A stretch of DNA of 64,000 nucleotides from the NCBI RefSeq assembly GCF_014649835.1, contig NZ_BMTU01000012.1, forward strand, positions 1 through 64,000. The letters are read 5' to 3'. The notes under the pieces are model-generated. The model saw only the letters and a list, made by a program, of their open reading frames with translations. It was not told the origin of the DNA and searched no databases. Positions within the stretch are counted from its first letter, which is position 1; each line of letters begins with the position of its first letter. Both the position numbers and the translations under genes were made by a program. The DNA is from Streptomyces pilosus. Lineage in GTDB: Bacteria; Actinomycetota; Actinomycetes; Streptomycetales; Streptomycetaceae. Positions 27,642-35,591 of the stretch are shown here, piece by piece.

Positions 27642-27737
27642 TTGTTTAACTCCTTGTAGCGGGGCCGTGGTGGTCGCCACACGGCCCGGAAACGATTGGG
27701 TCCCGGTGTCGGTGGATCAGGCGCTGGGCGCCCGACC

Positions 27738-27932
27738 TCACTTGCCGAGAAGCTTCTTGATCTTCGCGGCGTCGCCCGGGGCCATCTCGGCGTTGCCGGT
27801 GAGGCGACGCGTCACGCGGGACGACTTGTGCTCGAGCAGGTGGCGCTTGCCGGCGCGCTCGCGGAGCACCTTGCCGGAGCCGGTGATCTTGAAGCGCTTG
27901 CTGGCACCGCTGTGCGACTTGTTCTTCGGCAT
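27738..27932 (-). CDS. rpmI: 50S ribosomal protein L35
   Basis: This 64-residue protein begins MPKNKSHSGASKRFKITGSG and continues with the family motif RAGKRHLLEHKSSRVTRRLTG. It lies between infC and rplT, as in almost all bacteria, and is surely cotranscribed (gaps of 112 and 96 bases). GAGGAGA precedes the ATG. Small, basic and full length for L35. Confidence 0.98.
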   Translation of the reverse strand: MPKNKSHSGASKRFKITGSGKVLRERAGKRHLLEHKSSRVTRRLTGNAEMAPGDAAKIKKLLGK

Positions 27933-28044
27933 AGCGCCGTTCTCTCCTCGTCGGTGGCGCTCCGGTGCCCGGTCACGAAAACCGGGCACGGGTGGGAGCG
28001 TCGTACTTGTTTCGGTTGCTTCCTGGGGCTCGCGCCCCGGGGAG

Positions 28045-28689
28045 TCACGCGTCGGCAGGCTCCTCGGCCGCCGGGGCGGCCTCGGTCTCCGCGGCGTTCT
28101 GCGACTTGCCGGGGTTGGCCTTCGCGTCCGCCTTGCGGGCTTCCTGCGCCTGGCGGGCCTCGGCCATCGCCTCGGTCTTCTTCTTGTGCGGACCGAGGAC
28201 CATGATCATGTTGCGGCCGTCCTGCTTCGGGTTCGACTCCACGAACCCGAGGTCGGCCACGTCCTCCGCGAGACGCTGCAGCAGTCGGTAGCCGAGCTCC
28301 GGCCGGGACTGCTCGCGACCACGGAACATGATCGTGATCTTGACCTTGTCGCCCTGCTTGAGGAACCGGACGACGTGACCCTTCTTGGTGTCGTAGTCGT
28401 GCGGGTCGATCTTCGGCCGGAGCTTCATCTCCTTGATGACCGTGTGCGCCTGGTTCTTGCGCGCCTCACGGGCCTTCATGGCCGACTCGTACTTGAACTT
28501 CCCGTAGTCCATGAGCTTGCACACGGGCGGACGGGCGTTCGCCGCGACCTCGACGAGGTCGAGGTCGTACTCCTGCGCAAGCTCCAGGGCCTTGGCAAGC
28601 GGAACAATCCCGACCTGCTCGCCGCTGGGACCGACAAGTCGCACCTCGGGAACGCGAATCCGGTCGTTGATGCGGGGCTCGGCGCTGAT
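28045..28689 (-). CDS. infC: Translation initiation factor IF-3 with AUC start
   Basis: This IF-3 has its N-domain at about 1-80, a helical linker and its C-domain at about 90-180 (RPKIDPHDYDTKKGHVVRFL, KVKITIMFRGREQSRPELG), plus an Ala/Glu-rich actinobacterial tail. Reading upstream of the first GTG (28644) gives the conserved IF-3 start ISAEPRINDRIRVPEV. It opens with ATC at 28687-28689, preceded by GAGGAGG at four bases. No ATG, GTG or TTG is in frame upstream before the coding match ends; the codon that is GTG in some relatives is GCG here. A non-canonical start is a known autoregulatory device of infC (AUU in E. coli). Product: 214 residues. Confidence 0.9.
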   Translation of the reverse strand: MSAEPRINDRIRVPEVRLVGPSGEQVGIVPLAKALELAQEYDLDLVEVAANARPPVCKLMDYGKFKYESAMKAREARKNQAHTVIKEMKLRPKIDPHDYDTKKGHVVRFLKQGDKVKITIMFRGREQSRPELGYRLLQRLAEDVADLGFVESNPKQDGRNMIMVLGPHKKKTEAMAEARQAQEARKADAKANPGKSQNAAETEAAPAAEEPADA

Positions 28690-28781
28690 GGATCCTCCTC
28701 GGTAGCACCACGCGACGGTCTGGCGGACAGCCGCGTAACGTCTGTGTTCGTTGGACCTGACCGCGCCGGAACATGCGAAAC

Positions 28782-28805
28782 GCCCCGGACGATCACGGGC
28801 GGGGC
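28782..28805 (-). promoter_or_regulatory. Candidate attenuator hairpin in the infC leader
   Basis: In the leader, GCCCCG and CGGGGC form a 6-base stem around a 12-base loop, followed on the minus strand by GTTTCG. It lies about 95 bases before the infC start. The position fits transcriptional attenuation of the infC-rpmI-rplT operon, which is L20-controlled in other bacteria. The rest of the 393-base gap (28690-29082) is leader and promoter; no gene is seen. Confidence 0.35.
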
Positions 28806-28992
28806 TCCTGGAACTACCGGAACACCGCCACGGGGACCGCGGGGCGCGTCATCGGGCGGACACCGCCTCGGGGACGGGACCGCCTGACCGGTGACCCGCC
28901 GCCCTGAGGGCGACAGGTGGGAGTTCGGAGCCTCCACTTGTGGGCCGGACTCGCGAGCCGCGAGGCATACGGGTCCGACCGGTCGTTACACA

Positions 28993-29022
28993 AGGTTAGC
29001 AGCTCCGGAGGGCGTGCGCTAA
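28993..29022 (-). promoter_or_regulatory. Putative promoter of the infC operon
   Basis: On the minus strand TTAGCG (29022-29017) and TAACCT (28998-28993) are 18 bases apart, giving a HrdB-like promoter and a leader of about 300 bases before infC. Confidence 0.4.
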
Positions 29023-29082
29023 CCACGTGTCCCCCGCCTCCTGCTGTCAAGGGGACACGCGTCTGCGCCTATCGTGTGGGGC

Positions 29083-29460
29083 ATGAGTGACACCTCCCCC
29101 TCGGACACGCCCGAGACCTCCGGCAACCCCGACTTCGACGCCATGGCCCGCGACATCGCCGAGGTCCCGGCGGTCGAGGTGATCGTGACGGTCGCCGTCA
29201 ACCTGATGAGCGCCGCCGCCGTGAAGCTCGGTCTGACCGAGGAGGGCGACGCGTTCAAGGACCTGGACGAGGCGCGCAAGCTGGTGCACGCGCTCGCCGG
29301 TCTGCTGGACGCCTCGGCGACCGAGATCAGCTCCTTCCACGCCGCCCCCCTGCGCGACGGCCTGAAGTCGCTCCAGCTGGCCTTCCGCGAGGCCTCGCTG
29401 GTGGCGGACGAGCCGGGCAAGGGGCCGGGCGAGAAGTACACGGGCGCCGTCTACGGCTAG
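29083..29460 (+). CDS. DUF1844 family protein
   Basis: This 125-residue acidic helical protein has the DUF1844 core: VEVIVTVAVNLMSAAAVKLGL, DLDEARKLVHALAGLLD, LRDGLKSLQLAFREAS. Function unknown; it is widely conserved in actinobacteria next to infC. The ATG at 29083 follows CCTATCGTGTGGGGC with no ribosome-binding site, so the mRNA may be leaderless. An ATG three codons earlier is less likely. Confidence 0.88.
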   Translation: MSDTSPSDTPETSGNPDFDAMARDIAEVPAVEVIVTVAVNLMSAAAVKLGLTEEGDAFKDLDEARKLVHALAGLLDASATEISSFHAAPLRDGLKSLQLAFREASLVADEPGKGPGEKYTGAVYG

Positions 29461-29472
29461 CCCGCGCCGCGG

Positions 29473-29490
29473 GACGTCCCCGGGGACGTC
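29473..29490. terminator. Short hairpin between convergent genes
   Basis: GACGTCCCCGGGGACGTC is a perfect 18-base palindrome (7-base stem, CCGG loop) between the convergent DUF1844 and SseB genes; likely a shared terminator. Confidence 0.5.
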
Positions 29491-30228
29491 TCAGGGACGT
29501 ACGTACAGGGGCTCGCCCGGTGGCGTCACCTCGGCCGGCAGGACTGCCAGGTCGAGGCCGCGCACCAGGCGGGCCCTCAGCGTTTCGTCGGCGGCGAGCC
29601 GCTGGGCGACGGCACGGGCGGCCTCGGCGGCGGGGACGGCCGGGTCGAGGACCAGGGCGAGCGTGCCGTCGGCCTGTCCGGGCCCGAGGTGGGCGCGCAG
29701 CACGGCGGGTTCCGCGGCCACGGCGGCCCGTACGGCTTCGACGACGGCCGGGTCGGCGAGCGGGTCGGTGCTGGTGCGGCCCTCGGCGAGCGCGAGCAGG
29801 GCGGGGCCGGTCAGTTCGAAGGGCACCGGTCCGGAGATGTCCAGCAGGAGGGTGTCCGCCTTCTCGTGCGCGGCGGCCTGCAGTGCCTGGTGCAGCGGTA
29901 CGGCGACGGGGCGGGCCGCCGGGTCCCAGCGGGCGAGCGACTCGGTGGACGTGAAGGCGGGGAGCGCGGTGCGGCCGCCTGCCTTGAGGGTGGGTACGGC
30001 CATGTCGCTGGTCTTCTCGCGCCGCAGCCCGTTCTCGTCCTCCTCTGCCTCACCGAGCAGGGCGACGACGGGGACGAGGAGCCGGGCGCCCTTGAGCGCC
30101 TCGAGGACCGGAGCGACCGCGTTGCCGTCCTCGGCCCAGGCGGCGAGCGCGGCGCTCAGCCGGGGGTCGGCGGTGCCGTCGTCGTCGCGGAACGGGGAGT
30201 CGGGGATGTTCTTGTTCGCCACGGGCAC
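29491..30228 (-). CDS. SseB family protein
   Basis: This 245-residue protein has an SseB N-terminal domain (about 20-135: SAALAAWAEDGNAVAPVLEA, RLLVPVVALLGEAEED, AVPTLKAGGRTALPAFTSTE) and a C-terminal alpha/beta region. SseB proteins are enhancer-of-sensitivity-like proteins found in type VII and related contexts; their biochemical role is unclear. The start is GTG; a second GTG two codons later (30222) is equally possible because neither has a clear ribosome-binding site. It is convergent with DUF1844. Confidence 0.85.
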   Translation of the reverse strand: MPVANKNIPDSPFRDDDGTADPRLSAALAAWAEDGNAVAPVLEALKGARLLVPVVALLGEAEEDENGLRREKTSDMAVPTLKAGGRTALPAFTSTESLARWDPAARPVAVPLHQALQAAAHEKADTLLLDISGPVPFELTGPALLALAEGRTSTDPLADPAVVEAVRAAVAAEPAVLRAHLGPGQADGTLALVLDPAVPAAEAARAVAQRLAADETLRARLVRGLDLAVLPAEVTPPGEPLYVRP

Positions 30229-30298
30229 CGAGCCTATCGGCCACCCGTGACAGGCTCGGACGCGGCCGGGCCGCGTGCGCGGGCGCGGACCGGGCTGC

Positions 30299-30368
30299 CG
30301 GTTCCGGCTTCGGTTTCGGTTCCGGCTTCGGTTCCGGCTTCGGCTTCATTCGGTTTCGGCTTCGGTGG
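30299..30368 (+). repeat. Hexanucleotide-type repeat tract
   Basis: About 70 bases made of GGTTCC/GGCTTC/GGTTTC units (TTCGG-rich) lie just upstream of the hydrolase gene. In the frame of that gene the tract reads as a Gly-Ser-Phe repeat (GSGFGFGFGSGFGSGFGF), but no start codon is seen above it. Its phase changes near 30350. Slippage-prone; may vary between strains. Confidence 0.75.
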
Positions 30369-30380
30369 AGGGAGACGGCG

Positions 30381-31115
30381 GTGGCGGACGGGGCGCGGGT
30401 GTCCGTGGCGGTGCTGGACCCGGAGTCCGGGGAGACCGTCTCGTACGGCGGCGCGGGCGTGTTCGTCACGGCCAGCGTCGTGAAGCTGGACATCCTGGCG
30501 GCGCTGCTGCTGCGGGCGCGGGAGGCGGGACGGGGACTCGACCGGACGGAACGGTCGTGCGCGGCGGCGATGATCGTGCGCAGTGACAACGACGCGGCGT
30601 CGGCCCTGTGGGGTGTCATCGGGCGGGCGCCGGGACTCGACGCCGCCAACGCCCGCCTCGGGCTCACGGAGACCGTGGGGGGCGACGGCCCGCTGTGGGG
30701 CCTGACCCGCACCACTGCCGTGGACCGGCTGGTGCTGCTCCGCCAGGTGTTCGGCGCGGACTCGCTGCTGGACGGGGCCTCGCGGGCTTACGTGCGGGGG
30801 CTGATGGAGGGGGTGGTCCTGGAGCAGGCGTGGGGCGTGCCGTCGGTGGCGGACGACGGCACCGGGTGGGCCGTGAAGAACGGCTGGCTGCCGCGGGACG
30901 CGACGGGTCTGTGGGTGGTGAACAGCGTCGGCCGCGTCACGGCCGGCGGGCGCGCGTACCTGGTGGCGGCGCTGTCCGACGGCAACCCGACGAAGGAGCG
31001 GGGGGTGATCCGCGTGGAGCATGCGGTACGGGCGGCCGTCCGGACCGCGGGCGCCGCACACCGGCGCGGCACCGGACCGTCCCGTCCGGCCCCCCGGCCG
31101 GGACCGCCCGGCTAG
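30381..31115 (+). CDS. Class A beta-lactamase-fold serine hydrolase
   Basis: This 244-residue protein has the penicillin-recognising triad of motifs: S32-V-V-K35 (SxxK), S68-D69-N70 (SDN) and K166-N167-G168 where KTG is usual. There is no signal peptide, which is odd for a beta-lactamase and suggests a cytosolic esterase or peptidase-like role. The C-terminal ~25 residues are Pro/Arg-rich. The start is GTG with GGAGGGAG upstream. It overlaps the convergent mycosin gene by four bases. It is close in size to class A enzymes but lacks the usual Glu-x-x-Leu-Asn context that I could identify. Confidence 0.8.
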   Translation: MADGARVSVAVLDPESGETVSYGGAGVFVTASVVKLDILAALLLRAREAGRGLDRTERSCAAAMIVRSDNDAASALWGVIGRAPGLDAANARLGLTETVGGDGPLWGLTRTTAVDRLVLLRQVFGADSLLDGASRAYVRGLMEGVVLEQAWGVPSVADDGTGWAVKNGWLPRDATGLWVVNSVGRVTAGGRAYLVAALSDGNPTKERGVIRVEHAVRAAVRTAGAAHRRGTGPSRPAPRPGPPG

Positions 31116-32305
31116 GGCGTGCCCCAGGTGTCCTGCCGCTCCGCGCGGCGGCCGCGCCACAGGACGACCGTGGCGACCAGCAGGACGCCACCGGCTCCGC
31201 CCGCGAGGGGCGCGGCCCAGTCGGCGGTGCCGTCGCCGGACTCCTCGGTGTCCGGGCCGGGCCCGAAGTACTTCTCGCCGTGGGCGGCCGACCGCAGGCC
31301 GTCCGGCTTCAGCCGGGCGGCGGCCTCGATGGCGGCGGCCGGGTCGACGAAGCCGAAGCCCCGGGAGTCGTCGCGGCCGCCGTCGGGGGCGTTGCGGGCG
31401 GTGTCCTCCAGGAGCCGCTTGATCTGGGCCGGGGTGAGGCCCGGGTGGGCCGCCTCGACCAGGGCGACGGCGCCGGAGACGAACGCGGCGGCGGCACTGG
31501 TGCCCCAGCCTTCGTAGTACTTGTGGTCGGGGTCGGCGATGATCACGTCGACGCCGGGGGCGCTGACCGTCGCGTACCAGCGGCGGGTGGAGAAGGGGGC
31601 GCGGGTGCCGTAGCGGTCGACCGCGGTCACGGCGATGACGCCGGGGTAGGCGGCCGGGTAGGACACGCGGTCGCCCTTCTCGCCGCCGTTCCCCGCCGAG
31701 GCGACCACGACCACGCCCTTGCGCAGGGCGTACTGGATGGCCTCGTCCTCGCCGGGTTCGGGGTGGGCGGAGGCGGAGTCGTCGCCGAGGGAGAGGTTGA
31801 TGATGTCGGCGCCGTTGTCGGCGGCCCAGCGGATGCCCTCGGCGAGGGCGTTGCCGCGGGTGCTGCGGGCCTTGGCGCGGGAGGGGTCGCCGTCCTCCAG
31901 GATGACCCGGACGGGGAGGATCCGTGCCTCGGGCGCGATGCCCATGACGCCCTCGGCGTCGCCGGGGCCGTGGCCGTGACCGGCGATGATGCCGGCCATG
32001 GCGGTGCCGTGGCGGGCCCAGGCGCGGTCGCCCTCGCGCGCTCCGAAGCCGACGAGGTCCTTGCCGGGGAGCACGTTGCCGTCGAGGTCGGGATGGTCGG
32101 CCTCGACGCCGGTGTCCAGGACGGCGACGGTGACGCCGGCGCCCTTGGTGGTCTGCCACGCCTCCTCGGTGCGCATGGCCTCCAGTCCCCACTGCCGGAC
32201 GCGGATGCCGTCGGCGTGCGCGGGGGCGGCGGGCAGCAGGACGAACGTCGCGGCGAGGAGGGCGCCGAGGGCCGCGGCGGGGCGCCTGCCGGTGCGGGGG
32301 CTCAT
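31112..32305 (-). CDS. Mycosin-like (type VII secretion-associated) subtilisin protease
   Basis: This 397-residue protein has a signal peptide (LLAATFVLLPAAPAHA) and a subtilase domain with D64 (AVLDTG), H99 (RHGTAMAGI), oxyanion N206 (SAGN) and S270 (GTSAAAAFVSG). A C-terminal transmembrane anchor (GGAGGVLLVATVVLWRG) is followed by an Arg-rich end. This is the layout of mycosins, membrane-anchored proteases of ESX secretion systems. No ESX core genes are seen here. Its ATG overlaps the stop of the upstream proline-rich membrane protein gene by four bases, so the pair is translationally coupled and probably works together at the membrane. Confidence 0.9.
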   Translation of the reverse strand: MSPRTGRRPAAALGALLAATFVLLPAAPAHADGIRVRQWGLEAMRTEEAWQTTKGAGVTVAVLDTGVEADHPDLDGNVLPGKDLVGFGAREGDRAWARHGTAMAGIIAGHGHGPGDAEGVMGIAPEARILPVRVILEDGDPSRAKARSTRGNALAEGIRWAADNGADIINLSLGDDSASAHPEPGEDEAIQYALRKGVVVVASAGNGGEKGDRVSYPAAYPGVIAVTAVDRYGTRAPFSTRRWYATVSAPGVDVIIADPDHKYYEGWGTSAAAAFVSGAVALVEAAHPGLTPAQIKRLLEDTARNAPDGGRDDSRGFGFVDPAAAIEAAARLKPDGLRSAAHGEKYFGPGPDTEESGDGTADWAAPLAGGAGGVLLVATVVLWRGRRAERQDTWGTP

Positions 32306-34113
32306 GACGGCCGCTCCGTCGCGGTGCCCGCCCTCTTGCGCAGGCCCCGCTCGATGCGGTCGGCGAGCCCTCGTGCCTCGTGGCCGAGACCTGCCTGGGC
32401 GGGGCCGGTGCCGGCCGTGGACTCAACGGCGTCCCGGGCGGGTTGCGGGGGCCCGGCGGTCCGGCCGTCGGCCCAGCCGGTGACGGCGTAGACGACGACG
32501 GGGGCGTCGGTGAGGACGGACATCGCCCAGGAGGCGCGCTGTCCGGGGCCGAAGCCCTCGGCGGCGGTGCCCTTCGCCGCGTACGGCAGGGGCACCAGGT
32601 CGGTACGGCGGTCCAGGCGTTCGGTGCCGAAGCGGCGGGCGAGGGCGCTCATGCCGGCGGCGTCGGCCTCGGTGAACAGCAGGCCGACGGTGGTGACATG
32701 GCTCTGGGTGGCGTCGGTGTAGGTGGCGCGCAGCAGGCGTGCGCAGCCGACGGGGTCGAGGACCTTGCGCAGCAGGGGGTCGAAGGCGCCCTTGCATCCG
32801 CTGTCGGGGGCCACGGCGATGCGCGTCCAGGTGCGGTCGGCGTTGCCGGGGCCGGCGCCCTTGCCCTGGAGGGTGGGCGGGAACAACTGGTCGACGGGCA
32901 CGTTGTGCCACAGGGCGCCGGCGGCGGCGAAGCCGCTGCGGGTGCCGGTGCCCTCTGAGCCGTCCGTGAGCCAACTGCCGGTGACCGCACCGCTGATGAG
33001 GCCCGTCCCGAGGACGAAGCAGGCCGCCGCCGCCACGAGCTGCGACCGGCTGCGGCGTCCGAGGGGCCGTGGCCGAGCGTTCCCGTCGTATCCCTCCGGC
33101 TCGCCGAACGACACGACGGCGGGCCGCGCGGGTCCGGGCACACCGCCCGGTGCCATGGGCGCGCTCCAGGACAGCGCGGGGTCGGGGGCTCCGCCGGGGG
33201 GCGTTCCGCCGGTGCCGGCGGCCGTCCCGGCACGGCGCTGTCCGCCGTCGCCCGGTCGCGGGCCGGGCGTCGTCATGGGGGGCGTGCCCGGGCGGTCCAC
33301 GGGGTGCGCGGGGTGCGCGGGGACGGGACGCAGGCGGGTGGTGGTCTCCGAAGCGGTCTCCGGGGGAGCGCCGGCCCCTCGTGCGGCGGGCCGGTGGGTG
33401 GGCTGCGGCGGTACGGCGGGCGGGGCGTCGGGCGACCTCAGGCCACGGCCGACGCTCGGCGGGGCGTCCGGGGACCTCAGGCCACGGCCGACGCTCGGCG
33501 GGGCGTCCGGGAACCGGGCGGAGGCGCGCGGCGGCGGCGGAGGCCCGACGGGGCCCGGCGCACCGGCCTCGAAGGCGCGAAGTCCCGCCCGGGAGGCGTC
33601 GGTCGTGCCTCCCCGGCGGCCGGTGGCCGCCTCTTCCGTACGACGGTCGCCGTCGCCGGGGGCCGTGCCCGCGGCCCCGCGGCGCCCCTCCGGGCCGGTG
33701 CCGGAAGCGCCGCCGGCGGACGGGTGCGCCGCGGCGCCCGGGCCGCCGGGTCCGGCAGGCCCGGTGCCACCCGTCGACGGCCGCGACGGCCCGGCGCCGC
33801 CGGAACCCGGTGTGCGCGGCGGCCAGCCGGGGGGAGCGGCCGCGGGAGCGGCGCCGTCCCGTCCGGCCGCTTCGGGTCCGGTCGCCGGCGGAGGTGTCGG
33901 CCCGGTGCCGGTCCGCTCGCCCGGGCCGGCGGTGCCGCCGCCGGGAGCGGGCGCCGGTCCGTCGGAGGGTGCGGCGGCGTCATGGGCCGGCTCGCGGGTG
34001 TCGAAGGCTCCCGGGCCGCCGGAGGTCCTGCTCTGGGGGGCCGGGGGGTGGGCGGGGCGCGGGGGCACGGCGGGGCGCGGCGGGAGGGAGGCGCGGCGCG
34101 CTTCCGTGCTCAT
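32302..34113 (-). CDS. Proline-rich single-pass membrane protein, partner of the mycosin
   Basis: I do not recognise a named family. This 603-residue protein has a long Pro/Gly/Ala-rich, disordered N-terminal half (about 1-330). One transmembrane helix follows (LVAAAACFVLGTGLISGAV, near 365), then an external domain of about 220 residues with KGAFDPLLRKVLDPVGCARLL and two cysteines. A 13-residue unit SPDAPPSVGRGLR is repeated in the N-terminal half. The stop overlaps the mycosin start (ATGA). ATG 34113 opens the basic N-terminus. The external domain may be a sensor or protease partner; that is inference. Confidence 0.8.
   Translation of the reverse strand: MSTEARRASLPPRPAVPPRPAHPPAPQSRTSGGPGAFDTREPAHDAAAPSDGPAPAPGGGTAGPGERTGTGPTPPPATGPEAAGRDGAAPAAAPPGWPPRTPGSGGAGPSRPSTGGTGPAGPGGPGAAAHPSAGGASGTGPEGRRGAAGTAPGDGDRRTEEAATGRRGGTTDASRAGLRAFEAGAPGPVGPPPPPRASARFPDAPPSVGRGLRSPDAPPSVGRGLRSPDAPPAVPPQPTHRPAARGAGAPPETASETTTRLRPVPAHPAHPVDRPGTPPMTTPGPRPGDGGQRRAGTAAGTGGTPPGGAPDPALSWSAPMAPGGVPGPARPAVVSFGEPEGYDGNARPRPLGRRSRSQLVAAAACFVLGTGLISGAVTGSWLTDGSEGTGTRSGFAAAGALWHNVPVDQLFPPTLQGKGAGPGNADRTWTRIAVAPDSGCKGAFDPLLRKVLDPVGCARLLRATYTDATQSHVTTVGLLFTEADAAGMSALARRFGTERLDRRTDLVPLPYAAKGTAAEGFGPGQRASWAMSVLTDAPVVVYAVTGWADGRTAGPPQPARDAVESTAGTGPAQAGLGHEARGLADRIERGLRKRAGTATERPS
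33434..33511 (-). repeat. In-frame 39-base tandem repeat
   Basis: Two copies of a 39-base unit (beginning GACCTCAGGCCACGGCC on the plus strand) lie within the proline-rich part of the membrane protein gene. They encode the repeated 13-residue unit SPDAPPSVGRGLR; the next unit is degenerate. Confidence 0.8.
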
Positions 34114-34384
34114 GCACCCCCCGTTTCCTCGTGCCCGGGCCGTTCCTGCCTGCGCGGGCCGGCGATCTCGCTGCCAGGGGCCCGGCACGGACTCGTCCCG
34201 GGCACAGATACCCGCACGGACGGCGCGTCATCCCGCCCGGACCACCGGGCCGGCCCCTGTCCGCCGTGCGTGCGCGTCACTCTACGGCGTGATCCGCGTC
34301 GAACGGGAACCAGTCCGCAGGCCCGCGGCATCTGCCCGGAACGTCCCCCTACCCTGCGGTAATCCTGTCTGGCAGGCTGCGGTC

Positions 34385-35587
34385 ATGACTGCGCGCGCCG
34401 CCGACCGGGCCCGTTACGACAGGGCCACCGCCCCGCTCGAAGCCCCTCTCGCGATCGTGGACCTGGACGCCTTCGACGCCAACGCGGACGACCTGGTCCG
34501 CAGGGCAGGGGGCAAGCCGGTCCGGGTCGCCAGCAAGTCCGTACGCTGCCGCGCGCTGCTGGAACGGGTGCTGGCCCGTGACGGGTTCGCGGGTGTCATG
34601 TCGTTCACGCTCGCCGAGTCCCTGTGGCTGGCGCGTTCGGGGTTCGACGACGTCCTCCTCGCCTATCCGTCCGCCGACCGGGCCGGCTACGCGGAGCTGG
34701 CCGGCGACCCCAAGCTCGCCGCCGCCGTGACGGTCATGGTCGACGATCCGGCGCAGCTGGACCTGATCGACGCCTCCCGGGCGGGCGGCGAGGAGGTCGT
34801 GCGGGTGTGCCTGGAGCTGGACACCGCGCTCAGGCTGCTCGGCGGGCGGGTGCGGGTCGGTGCCCGGCGTTCGCCGCTGCACTCCCCCGCGGAGGTCGCC
34901 GAGCTCGCGCGCGCGGTGTCCCGGCGGCCGGGGTTCAGGGTCGTGGGGATCATGGCGTACGAGGGGCACGTGGCCGGCGTGGGCGACGCGGTGGCCGGGC
35001 GGCCACTGCGGTCCCGCGCGGTGCGGCTGATGCAGTCCGCCGCGCGCCGGGAGCTCGCCGAGCGGCGTGCGGCGGTGGTGCGGGCGGTACGGGAGGTCGT
35101 GCCGGACCTGGAGTTCGTCAACGGCGGCGGCACGGGCAGCGTGCAGCACACCGCCGCGGAGGACGCGGTCACCGAGATCGCGGCCGGTTCCGGGCTGTAC
35201 GTGCCGCGGCTGTTCGACAACTACACGTCGTTCAGCGGACGTCCGGCGGCGCTCTTCGCCCTGCCCGTGGTGCGGCGGCCGGGCGTCGGGGTGGTGACCG
35301 TGCTCGGCGGGGGATATCCGGCGTCCGGTGCTCCCGGTGCCGACCGGCTGCCGGTGCCGTACCTGCCCGAGGGCCTCCGGTACGACCCCCAGGAAGGGGC
35401 CGGCGAGGTGCAGACCCCGCTGCTGGGCTCCCCCGCCGACGACCTGCTGATCGGCGACCGGGTGTGGTTCCGGCACGCCAAGGCGGGCGAGCTGTGCGAA
35501 CGGTTCGACGTCCTGCACCTGGTGGAGGGCGACACGGTGGCGGCGACGGTGCCGACGTACCGGGGCGAGGGGCGCACGTTCCTGTGA
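34385..35587 (+). CDS. Fold-type III PLP enzyme (amino-acid deaminase/aldolase-like)
   Basis: This 400-residue protein of the alanine racemase/D-threonine aldolase superfamily has an N-terminal TIM barrel. The PLP lysine is K51 in PVRVASKSVRC, after AIVDLDAFDANADDLV. Other signals are GIMAYEGHVAG, EFVNGGGTGSVQHTA and GSGLYVPRLFDNY. The C-terminal beta domain ends with GDRVWFRHAKAGELCERFDVL, whose His fits the metal-binding HxxxxxxC pattern of D-threonine aldolase and D-serine dehydratase types. It would act on a D- or beta-hydroxy amino acid. It stands alone between divergent and convergent neighbours. Confidence 0.88.
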   Translation: MTARAADRARYDRATAPLEAPLAIVDLDAFDANADDLVRRAGGKPVRVASKSVRCRALLERVLARDGFAGVMSFTLAESLWLARSGFDDVLLAYPSADRAGYAELAGDPKLAAAVTVMVDDPAQLDLIDASRAGGEEVVRVCLELDTALRLLGGRVRVGARRSPLHSPAEVAELARAVSRRPGFRVVGIMAYEGHVAGVGDAVAGRPLRSRAVRLMQSAARRELAERRAAVVRAVREVVPDLEFVNGGGTGSVQHTAAEDAVTEIAAGSGLYVPRLFDNYTSFSGRPAALFALPVVRRPGVGVVTVLGGGYPASGAPGADRLPVPYLPEGLRYDPQEGAGEVQTPLLGSPADDLLIGDRVWFRHAKAGELCERFDVLHLVEGDTVAATVPTYRGEGRTFL

Positions 35588-35591
35588 CGGT

